10,076 bases of DNA from an uncultured Roseiflexaceae bacterium. Lineage in GTDB: Bacteria > Chloroflexota > Chloroflexia > Chloroflexales > Roseiflexaceae. The stretch covers positions 1-10,076 of the forward strand of contig CAIPUQ010000352.1 of NCBI GenBank assembly GCA_903868295.1, read 5' to 3'. The notes under the pieces are model-generated. The model had not been told where the DNA came from and did not search any database. It saw nothing but the letters and a program-made list of their open reading frames with translations. The stretch's first letter is position 1, and each line of letters begins with the position of its first letter. This document shows, piece after piece, positions 1 to 5,562 of the stretch. Position numbers and translations under genes: made by a program.

Positions 1-183
1 CCCGCCATCGCCGAGGCCGGAGCTATTGGCTGGCGTTGCGACCAACGCTCCGCGCACCATCGGGCCAGGGATTGACCTGCGGAGCCATTGCCTACAGCTG
101 TGTTGTGCGCCGGCCGGGGCTGTCCCCAATCGCTCGGTCATGAAGGGTCGAGGCAGTCTTCGCCAGACCCTTTTCCCAAAACC
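1..183. other. Left-edge stretch with no supportable gene
   Basis: No reading frame here shows a recognisable family. On the minus strand a frame beginning with ATG at 141 stays open to the window edge (47 codons), but it has no clear ribosome binding site and its composition (many Ala, Gly, Arg, Ser) looks like translated non-coding DNA. On the plus strand frames end at 75 and 143, so the tail of a plus-strand gene entering from the left cannot be excluded. The only structured element I see is the hairpin at 143-172. Confidence 0.4.
143..172 (-). terminator. Terminator-like hairpin after the glycosyltransferase gene
   Basis: AAGGGTC (143-149) pairs with GACCCTT (166-172), and an inner GGC/GCC pair (152-154 with 162-164) closes a 7-base loop, leaving a small asymmetric bulge. 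It begins 11 bases beyond the TGA of the minus-strand gene, which suits a terminator for that transcript. However, the minus-strand T run after it is only TT, while the plus-strand side continues as TTTT. It may therefore be bidirectional or may serve a plus-strand gene lying to the left. Judged by eye, without folding energies. Confidence 0.4.
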
Positions 184-1305
184 TCACGCACCTGCAACGT
201 CGGTCAGCCCCGTCACGGCATGGTCGTACTGGTCGCGTACCCGCAGCCAGTCATATTGGCTCGCCCACGATCGGATGAGCTGACGGTCAATGCGGTGATA
301 CTCTGCCAGCACGCGTACGAGTTGCGCCACCAGCGCGTCGTCAGTGTCGTAGAGCAAGAGGTCATGGAGCGTGGGCGGCACCAGCTCGGGGTAGGCGAGG
401 CGGCGTGGCAGCACGGGCACAGCCCCGCAATACGCTGCTTCGATAACGGCAATGCCAAAGAATTCTTGGATGGCAGTACTGACCACGATGTCCGCGCGCA
501 CGAGCCAGTCGCGATAGCTCGCTGCGTCAGGCACATATCCCCAGTGCAACGTCCGTGCTGCCAAACGCTCACGGTACCCTGCAAAAGCTGTGTTGCTTTG
601 GTCGACGTATTCGCCGAGCACGATAAGCGCAATGTCGGCTCCCTGTTCGATGAGTGCCTCTATCGCCGCAAAAAAGACCAGTGGTTGCTTGTCATAGTCC
701 CAGCGACTGTTCCACAAAATCGTCAGCGGTCCCGTTTTCGCAACCGGTTGCGCACCATCGAAGCGCCGCAAGTCGACACCCGGGTAGAGGATGGAACTCT
801 TTGGGGCGATACTGGCGACCGCGTCGACTTCGTGGAAGTCGTGATATGTGCGCGGCAACTGCGGCAGTGCGGCCAGCAGGCTATCACGGTGAAAGACCGA
901 GTTGAACAGCACTGCATCGGCTGCCAGCATACTGGTGTAATTGATCCAAGCCCAAGTATGGTCACGGGCACGCCCTGCAGGCAGTGGATAGAGCAATTGG
1001 TTCTCGTGCATATACAACACGACCCGCAGACCCTTCACGCGGTCGCGATTGAGACCCAACCAGGTAGCAAGATCGAGCATGTCCGTGACGACCAACACAT
1101 CAAAATGGTCTGCCAGTGGCTGATCCCCCCAGCGCTCGTGGATGCGCTGCGTAAAACTCACCGCGGCACCACGCATACGCCAACGCCAACCACCTGCTGC
1201 GTTCATGCCGATAAGCGTCACGTCATGGCAACTATGATCGACATAGCCTTGCGCTACAGACCGGTGGGATCCTGCATGGAACGCGTCGAGCCAGAGTATG
1301 CGCAT
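184..1305 (-). CDS. DUF3524-type glycosyltransferase, related to tRNA-queuosine alpha-mannosyltransferase
   Basis: A 373-residue GT-B fold glycosyltransferase. The N-terminal half matches the DUF3524 domain seen in the vertebrate protein GTDC1/QTMAN: DAFHAGSH at residues 7-14 and the hallmark MHENQLLYP at 99-107. The C-terminal half is a GT4-type donor domain: NSRWDYDK at 199-206 (Arg201 and Lys206 probably contact the sugar-nucleotide phosphates), and an EX7E motif with Glu281 and Glu289 in EFFGIAVIE. QTMAN adds mannose to queuosine-34 of tRNA-Asp; whether bacterial homologues do the same is inference, and no queuosine synthesis gene is visible here. There is no signal peptide or membrane segment, so it is cytoplasmic. 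The ATG at 1305 is preceded by GGAGGGGG seven bases upstream, which lies inside the end of the ATPase gene (4-bp gap), so the two are probably co-transcribed. Family assignment is firm, substrate is not. Confidence 0.85.
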   Translation of the reverse strand: MRILWLDAFHAGSHRSVAQGYVDHSCHDVTLIGMNAAGGWRWRMRGAAVSFTQRIHERWGDQPLADHFDVLVVTDMLDLATWLGLNRDRVKGLRVVLYMHENQLLYPLPAGRARDHTWAWINYTSMLAADAVLFNSVFHRDSLLAALPQLPRTYHDFHEVDAVASIAPKSSILYPGVDLRRFDGAQPVAKTGPLTILWNSRWDYDKQPLVFFAAIEALIEQGADIALIVLGEYVDQSNTAFAGYRERLAARTLHWGYVPDAASYRDWLVRADIVVSTAIQEFFGIAVIEAAYCGAVPVLPRRLAYPELVPPTLHDLLLYDTDDALVAQLVRVLAEYHRIDRQLIRSWASQYDWLRVRDQYDHAVTGLTDVAGA

Positions 1306-1309
1306 CTAT

Positions 1310-2221
1310 CTACCCCCTCCATATCCAGATCGACATACCAATCAATACAGACACCAATAGGAACCACCCGAGGTTCCCCACCGTGATGCCGTCAGCCACG
1401 GGTTTGGTAGATGGTGGTGCGCTGTGTGCTGGCATCGGTGATTCCCCACCGATGGGATCTGTCGTCGATCCCGGTGACACATCAGCCTGTATGCGTGGCC
1501 CGCCTATCGATTGCACCTGCTGTGGCGGGGTCAATGCGGCAGCAAGCGTACGCCAGTCGAGGTCGGATTGCCGCTGCGCCCGATACCACAGGGTGAGGAT
1601 CACAATCAAGGTGCCAACATGCCCCCGCGCATGTACCACCATGTACGTCTGGTCGGCACGATCGGGATGTGGTCCATCGGGGATGCAGACATCGAGGTAC
1701 TCGCGCAGAAAAGACTGACCAACCGGGCCGAGATGGACACGCTCCCACACTGCAGGCACCGCATCGAGCTGGCTGGCAGCAGCAATCACCCGCAGTCTGC
1801 CAGCGGCACATTCGTTGGCCAACTGCGCCATAAACGCATCACGATGGGGGGCGAACTGCGGGGCATCAGTGTTGTCGAACGCCAGCAACGGTGCAGTAGC
1901 AGGGCGAAGTATCGCCTGGAGCCATGGCGTCCCGGGGGGTGCGAATGCTTCGGCAATGGTAGTTTCGACGGCTTCGTAATCGGGGAACTCGGCCATATCC
2001 AGGTAAAACGCGGGCAAGTCGTCGTGATCGAGCAGAATTCCGCCCGCTGCCACTGCGTGAAACAACAACGACGACTTGCCGCTCCGGGGCGGGGCGACGA
2101 CGAGGACCGGGCGACGTTTGTCTATGGCATGCATCAAGAGTTGGAGTTCACTCCAGCGACCCACAAACACCGTGGCAGCGCGGAGCATCTGTGTCTCGAA
2201 TGGCGTTGTGTGGATGTCCAA
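1310..2221 (-). CDS. Tail-anchored P-loop ATPase (AAA_16/ORC1-like)
   Basis: Read from a TTG at 2221 this is 303 residues. It shows FVGR at about 19-22, common at the start of AAA_16/STAND-type NTPases, a Walker A loop APPRSGKSS at 43-51 whose first Gly is Ala, and a Walker B-like strand LLAFDN at 112-117. After residue 240 comes a low-complexity Pro/Ser/Thr linker, then one hydrophobic helix at about 282-301 ending in IWIWRG, so the protein is probably anchored by its C-terminus with the ATPase in the cytoplasm. The TTG is chosen because GAGGTG (minus strand, 2232-2227) sits five bases upstream. An ATG at 2188 would also keep all motifs. The frame stays open to an ATG at 2311, but that stretch runs through a promoter-like sequence and the divergent gene. 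No biochemical role can be named; it is probably translated together with the glycosyltransferase downstream. Confidence 0.72.
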   Translation of the reverse strand: MDIHTTPFETQMLRAATVFVGRWSELQLLMHAIDKRRPVLVVAPPRSGKSSLLFHAVAAGGILLDHDDLPAFYLDMAEFPDYEAVETTIAEAFAPPGTPWLQAILRPATAPLLAFDNTDAPQFAPHRDAFMAQLANECAAGRLRVIAAASQLDAVPAVWERVHLGPVGQSFLREYLDVCIPDGPHPDRADQTYMVVHARGHVGTLIVILTLWYRAQRQSDLDWRTLAAALTPPQQVQSIGGPRIQADVSPGSTTDPIGGESPMPAHSAPPSTKPVADGITVGNLGWFLLVSVLIGMSIWIWRG

Positions 2222-2239
2222 CGGTGCACCTCGGGGTCG

Positions 2240-2245
2240 TATAAT
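2240..2245 (+). promoter_or_regulatory. Perfect TATAAT -10 box for the small membrane protein gene
   Basis: TATAAT stands alone in a G+C-rich neighbourhood 43 bases before the ATG at 2289. The predicted start of transcription is about 2252, giving a leader of roughly 37 bases that contains the ACCGTACG repeat and a GGAG ribosome binding site. No good -35 hexamer stands 16-18 bases upstream, so an activator or an alternative sigma factor may be needed, or the match may be chance. Confidence 0.45.
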
Positions 2246-2246
2246 A
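2241..2246 (-). promoter_or_regulatory. Possible -10 box for the ATPase-glycosyltransferase pair
   Basis: On the minus strand these bases read TATTAT (five of six to consensus). They overlap the plus-strand TATAAT, so the same A+T-rich island could serve both directions. Transcription would begin near 2234, just ahead of the GAGGTG ribosome binding site, giving a very short leader. I see no convincing -35 box. Confidence 0.25.
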
Positions 2247-2248
2247 GA

Positions 2249-2275
2249 ACCGTACGATGCCCGATGCACCGTACG
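2249..2275. repeat. Direct repeat of ACCGTACG, 19-bp period, possible operator or leader hairpin
   Basis: ACCGTACG occurs at 2249-2256 and 2268-2275. Each contains the palindrome CGTACG, so the two copies could be bound by a dimeric regulator on nearly the same face of the helix (period 19), or could pair with each other in the leader RNA. CGATGC is also repeated between them (2255-2260 and 2262-2267). They lie at and just downstream of the predicted transcription start of the plus-strand gene, where a repressor would block it. Confidence 0.35.
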
Positions 2276-2288
2276 GATGGAGCACGAC

Positions 2289-2540
2289 ATGATCAAACCA
2301 ACGAGTACCATCGAGCTGCTTGCAACGATGTTTCTGTTTAGTATTGTAGTAACCAGCGGCTTGTTTTATACCCTCGGTGCGCGCTACCACCTGAGTATGC
2401 CGTGGATATTCATCCCAGGGATAGCGCTGACTCTGACGGGGCTTATGTACTGGCGCGTTCGCGTTCGCCGCGGTGCAGCGCAAGCAGATCTCCAACAACC
2501 GCAAAACCCGTCGACAACGCCCCCGCCCCAGGACCAATAA
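2289..2540 (+). CDS. Small two-helix membrane protein of unknown function
   Basis: An 83-residue protein, not recognised as a family member. It has two hydrophobic segments, about 10-28 (ELLATMFLFSIVV region) and 37-56 (MPWIFIPGIALTLTGLMYW), then the basic stretch RVRVRR at 56-61 and a polar tail rich in Gln and Pro. By the positive-inside rule both ends are probably cytoplasmic. The ATG at 2289 is favoured by GGAG at 2279-2282, six bases upstream; an in-frame ATG at 2277 would add four residues. The frame is open further upstream to 2076, but that part lies antisense to the ATPase gene. A TATAAT box and possible operator precede it. Its last 98 bases overlap the end of hom on the other strand. 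The hydropathy pattern and start signals make it look real, but no homology is claimed. Confidence 0.62.
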   Translation: MIKPTSTIELLATMFLFSIVVTSGLFYTLGARYHLSMPWIFIPGIALTLTGLMYWRVRVRRGAAQADLQQPQNPSTTPPPQDQ

Positions 2541-3480
2541 TCGTCACATCGTTGACGAAATCCGTCGTATAGGTGAGTGCGTTGGTCCCTCCGGCGACGC
2601 CGGCGAGGGGGTGGCTGTTGGGCAAACGCATCGGTTGGACCGACGCTTTGATACCATCGGGGCCACGACTGACCTCGGCGATGAGCTTCCAGCGTTCACC
2701 TGCCGCCTGCGCTGCAGCCACATCAGCCGCCGAAATCCTGGTTATGCCGGTTGTCGCAACGTCGGACGGCCGCATGCCTGCGTTCATCAACACATTGGCA
2801 AGGATTGCTGCTTTGCCAGCCGCATCGTGACCTTCGACATCGCCCGTCGGGTCTGCTTCGGCGTAGCCGATTTTCTGCGCATCAGCCAACGCAGCCGCAT
2901 AGTCGAGGCCTTGCTCCATCTGCGTCAAGATGTAATTGGTCGTTCCGTTGACAATGCCACGGACGCGGGTGATATCTGCACCAGCCAAGCTGCTCCACCC
3001 CAACCGCAACGACGGGGTACCGGCCATCACGGTACCTTCGATCCCCAAAAACAATCCCTTTTGGGCGGCCAGTGCACGTAATGCGGTGAGGTGGAGTGCA
3101 GCGGGGCCTTTGTTGGCAGTGATGACATGCATCCCGCGATTCAGCGCAGCCGTGATGTGGCTCGTCGCAGGTTCGCCGCTCTCGAGGTTGGTGGGCGTGA
3201 GCTCGACCATCACATCGGCACTGCGGGTGGCAATCATGGTCAATGCATCATCTGCTACGGCGGTCGGCAAGGAATGGAGCTTCTCGGCAGTCAACACGGC
3301 ACCGAGATCGAGCCCTTTTGCATCATATGCACTGCCACGACGAGCAGTGACGACACCGACCACGCGGATTTCTGCGCCGGTCTGTTTGGCGATACGTGCG
3401 CCTTGTTCGTGCACAATCTGCGCAAAGCCACGCCCTGCGGTCCCCAAGCCAACGATGAGCACACGGTATACTGTAGGCAC
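2443..3480 (-). CDS. hom: Homoserine dehydrogenase
   Basis: Catalyses NAD(P)H-dependent reduction of aspartate semialdehyde to homoserine, the branch towards threonine and methionine. At 345 residues it is the short form without the C-terminal ACT domain, so threonine feedback through that domain is not expected. Seen in order: a Rossmann nucleotide-binding loop GLGTAG (11-16), TANKGP (121-126) at the active site, the substrate motif IVNGTTNYILTQM (176-188), and DPTGDVEGHDAAGKAAILAN (210-229) containing the likely catalytic Lys223, then a GPGAGALSTGFAV motif near the end. The start is GTG at 3480, preceded by AAGGA nine bases upstream. Only 31 bp separates it from the divergent dihydroorotate dehydrogenase-like gene, and its 3' end overlaps the small membrane gene. 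No threonine or methionine synthesis partner lies in the window. Confidence 0.95.
   Translation of the reverse strand: MPTVYRVLIVGLGTAGRGFAQIVHEQGARIAKQTGAEIRVVGVVTARRGSAYDAKGLDLGAVLTAEKLHSLPTAVADDALTMIATRSADVMVELTPTNLESGEPATSHITAALNRGMHVITANKGPAALHLTALRALAAQKGLFLGIEGTVMAGTPSLRLGWSSLAGADITRVRGIVNGTTNYILTQMEQGLDYAAALADAQKIGYAEADPTGDVEGHDAAGKAAILANVLMNAGMRPSDVATTGITRISAADVAAAQAAGERWKLIAEVSRGPDGIKASVQPMRLPNSHPLAGVAGGTNALTYTTDFVNDVTIIGPGAGALSTGFAVVGDLLALHRGERERAST
3467..3472 (+). promoter_or_regulatory. Possible -10 box (TATACT) for the dihydroorotate dehydrogenase-like gene
   Basis: TATACT matches five of six -10 positions and lies 40 bases before the ATG at 3512, inside the first codons of hom on the opposite strand. 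A start near 3479 would give a leader of about 33 bases. The -35 position has no clear TTGACA-like hexamer. Because the divergent gap is only 31 bp, some promoter must lie within coding sequence, which makes this candidate reasonable but unproven. Confidence 0.3.
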
Positions 3481-3511
3481 TGACGGTTATCCTTCTAGTG
3501 AATGAGTCACA

Positions 3512-4288
3512 ATGGTCGAATACGCTCCCCACCACCCATATGCCATCACACTGGCACATCCATACATTGCCGCGGCAGGGAGCCTCGGGTTCGGTATCCA
3601 TAGTGCGGCCATGATAGCGGCTATTGCACCGGCGGCGTTGATTACCCCGACGATTACTGCCGCAGGGCGGAGTCCAGACGGACCAAACCGCCTCTATGAA
3701 CACCGTGCGGGGGTTATCTATGGTGAACCATGGCACGATCCCGGCCTCGATTGGGTCGGCCGGCGCTGTACCGCGGTCTGGGCAACATGGGATATCCCTG
3801 TCATCGTATCACTCAGCAGTGACGATGTCGACGTACTCCAGTGCATCCGCGAGCTCAATCAGGTCGAAGGGATTGCCGGCTTCGAACTCGCTATGACCGA
3901 CATCCATGTCGACCTCGGTGCACTCTTGCCGCGGCTGCGGGCGCGCTGCGATATGCCATTGACTGTCAAGCTCCCGTTCGGCGATGCGCGCTCGTTGCTA
4001 CCGATAGTTGCGCACTGTGCCGCAGCGGGCATAGACGGCATCACACTGTGTGCTCCTGTCGCTGTTGCGACTGGTCGCATCCTCAGCCCCACATTTGGTG
4101 CGGTGACGCTCCATCTCATCCAGAGCATCGCTCCCGAGACCAGCATGCAGATCAGTGCGTGCGGGGGGATTCATGACGCACCCACCGCTGACGCCTGTCT
4201 GAGCGCAGGTGCCCAGACGGTACAAATCGGCAGCTGGGTACTGCGAGATCCAGGATGCATCAAGCGCCTGGCAAACCCGGGCGCTTAA
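3512..4288 (+). CDS. Shortened, degenerate dihydroorotate dehydrogenase-like TIM-barrel protein
   Basis: A 258-residue protein that follows the class 1B PyrD layout: AAGSLGFG (21-28) near the start, LITPTITAAGRSPDGPNRLY (43-62) where PyrD has its KTIT...R.GNP region, PVIVSL (96-101), Lys153 in TVKLPF (151-156), and the phosphate-binding end ACGGIHDA (216-223) with AGAQTVQIGSWVLRDP (232-247). PyrD proteins are usually about 300 residues or more. The catalytic segment NxSCPN is replaced by AMTDIHVD (127-134), so the usual base Cys (or Ser) is absent, and the GGLSGPA loop is missing. FMN may still bind through the C-terminal phosphate site. True dihydroorotate oxidation is therefore unlikely; it could be a repurposed flavoprotein or a non-catalytic relative. 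It is divergent from hom and converges on proA, sharing the stop-codon TTAA. The ATG at 3512 has no strong ribosome binding site. Confidence 0.75.
   Translation: MVEYAPHHPYAITLAHPYIAAAGSLGFGIHSAAMIAAIAPAALITPTITAAGRSPDGPNRLYEHRAGVIYGEPWHDPGLDWVGRRCTAVWATWDIPVIVSLSSDDVDVLQCIRELNQVEGIAGFELAMTDIHVDLGALLPRLRARCDMPLTVKLPFGDARSLLPIVAHCAAAGIDGITLCAPVAVATGRILSPTFGAVTLHLIQSIAPETSMQISACGGIHDAPTADACLSAGAQTVQIGSWVLRDPGCIKRLANPGA
4262..4286. terminator. Strong hairpin at the overlapping stop codons of two convergent genes
   Basis: AAGCGCCTGG (4262-4271) pairs with CCGGGCGCTT (4277-4286), a ten-base-pair stem with one G-U pair in the plus-strand RNA and a five-base loop CAAAC. The right arm ends in the TTAA (4285-4288) that supplies TAA to both genes. 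No T run follows on either strand, so it is not a classic intrinsic terminator. It may act in both directions, pause polymerase ahead of Rho, or protect mRNA 3' ends. In the minus-strand RNA the G-U pair becomes an A-C mismatch, so the plus-strand hairpin should be the stronger. Confidence 0.45.
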
Positions 4289-5562
4289 GAGCGAATCTGC
4301 CCGCTCCCTGTTACCACCCACTTGTACGTGGTGAGTTCGCGCAGACCCATCGGTCCACGCACATGGAGCTTTTGGGTGCTGATTGCAATCTCGGCGCCGA
4401 GGCCTAATTGGCCACCGTCATTGAAGCGCGTCGACGCATTAACCATGACCGCCGTCGAGTCGACCTCCCGCACAAATCGCGCAATGGCATCGGCTTGGTC
4501 ACTGAGGATCACCTCGGTATGACCGCCGTGCTCGGCTATGTGCGTGAGTGCGGCGTCGAGGTCCGCAACGATATGCAGCGTAGCAATCAACGCCATGTAT
4601 TCGGTATCGTAGTCACCGTCACCGAGGGGAACGACATGCGGTCCACCAATCCCGTGCGCTGCGAGCAACGTCAGCACATCGGGGTCGCAGCGTAGCTCGA
4701 CGCCGTGTGCCAGTAAGGCACGGGCTGCCAATGGGACCATTTGGGCAGCGCCGGCGCGTTCGAACAACAGCACATCGAGCGAATTACAGACGCTCGGGCG
4801 TTGCACGCGGCCATTCACCACAATGTCGGTGACAAACTGTGGATTGGCGCTATGGTCGATGTATGCATGAACAATGCCGATGCCCCCCACAATGACTGGC
4901 ATGGTTGCGTGTTCGACGCAGAACCGATGCAGAGCGGCTCCACCACGGGGTATAACGACGTCGACGTACGTGTCGAGTTTTAACAACTGTTCGACCAGTG
5001 ACCGATCTGGGTCGGTAATAGCCTGCAAAATATCGCCGGGCAAGCCACAATCGGCCAACGCCTGTTGGAGCAGGTTCACCACAGCAGCACAGGATTGACT
5101 GATTTCTTTGCCGCCCCGCAAGATAGCCGCATTGCCCGATTTAATACAGAGCGTCGCCACATCAAAGGTCACATTCGGGCGGGCCTCGTAGATCACAGCG
5201 ACAACTCCGATGGGCACCCTGACTTTGTACCATTCAAGTGCGTTCGGTAGCGTACCGCGCTCAAACACGTCACCGACCGGATCGGGGAGGGCAATCACCG
5301 TGCCGATATCGTTGGCAATCGCCGCGAGGCGTTGCGGAGTGAGGAGCATCCGATCGAGCAGTGCGGGCCGCAGACCAGCGGCTTCGCCGCGGCTCACATC
5401 GATGGCATTTGCAGCCAAAATCGTCTGTTGGTGCGCATCGTCAGACAAAAGCACCTGTATTCGGGCAAGTACAGCATTGCGTTGGGCAGTGGTCGTTTTG
5501 GCAATCTGACGGGCAGCGCGACGGGCACGCTGAGCCATTTGCAAAATATCGGGGTGTGTCAT
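4285..5562 (-). CDS. proA: Gamma-glutamyl phosphate reductase (glutamate-5-semialdehyde dehydrogenase)
   Basis: Second enzyme of proline synthesis: NADPH-dependent reduction of glutamyl 5-phosphate to glutamate 5-semialdehyde, which cyclises to pyrroline-5-carboxylate. The 425 residues fit the family (E. coli ProA is 417). Motifs seen: VPIGVVAVIYEARPNVT (116-132), cofactor-binding KSGNAAILRGGKE (141-153), and GRVQRPSVCNSLDVLL (251-266) with the catalytic Cys259; the C-terminal part has the usual HGGHTE and LGLGAEIAIST segments. The start ATG shares four bases (ATGA, 5562-5559) with the proB stop, a sign of translational coupling that keeps kinase and reductase, which handle a labile acyl phosphate, in balance. 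Its TAA overlaps the stop of the convergent gene. Confidence 0.97.
   Translation of the reverse strand: MTHPDILQMAQRARRAARQIAKTTTAQRNAVLARIQVLLSDDAHQQTILAANAIDVSRGEAAGLRPALLDRMLLTPQRLAAIANDIGTVIALPDPVGDVFERGTLPNALEWYKVRVPIGVVAVIYEARPNVTFDVATLCIKSGNAAILRGGKEISQSCAAVVNLLQQALADCGLPGDILQAITDPDRSLVEQLLKLDTYVDVVIPRGGAALHRFCVEHATMPVIVGGIGIVHAYIDHSANPQFVTDIVVNGRVQRPSVCNSLDVLLFERAGAAQMVPLAARALLAHGVELRCDPDVLTLLAAHGIGGPHVVPLGDGDYDTEYMALIATLHIVADLDAALTHIAEHGGHTEVILSDQADAIARFVREVDSTAVMVNASTRFNDGGQLGLGAEIAISTQKLHVRGPMGLRELTTYKWVVTGSGQIRS

Noticed and set aside
88..1386. A 432-codon plus-strand frame, longer than the gene it opposes
   Set aside because: It is antisense to the glycosyltransferase, whose motifs are unmistakable. 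Its own translation has no recognisable family, is rich in scattered Cys, His and Arg, and has no ribosome binding site. Long shadow frames are common opposite G+C-rich genes.
2222..2311. A longer start for the ATPase at ATG 2311
   Set aside because: The added 30 residues would be encoded across the TATAAT and ACCGTACG elements and overlap the divergent gene, and no ribosome binding site precedes that ATG. TTG at 2221 with GAGGTG fits better, though ATG 2188 remains possible.
1511..2341. A 276-codon plus-strand frame opposite the ATPase gene
   Set aside because: It shows no motif or start signal; the minus strand has the P-loop, Walker B-like strand and terminal membrane helix.
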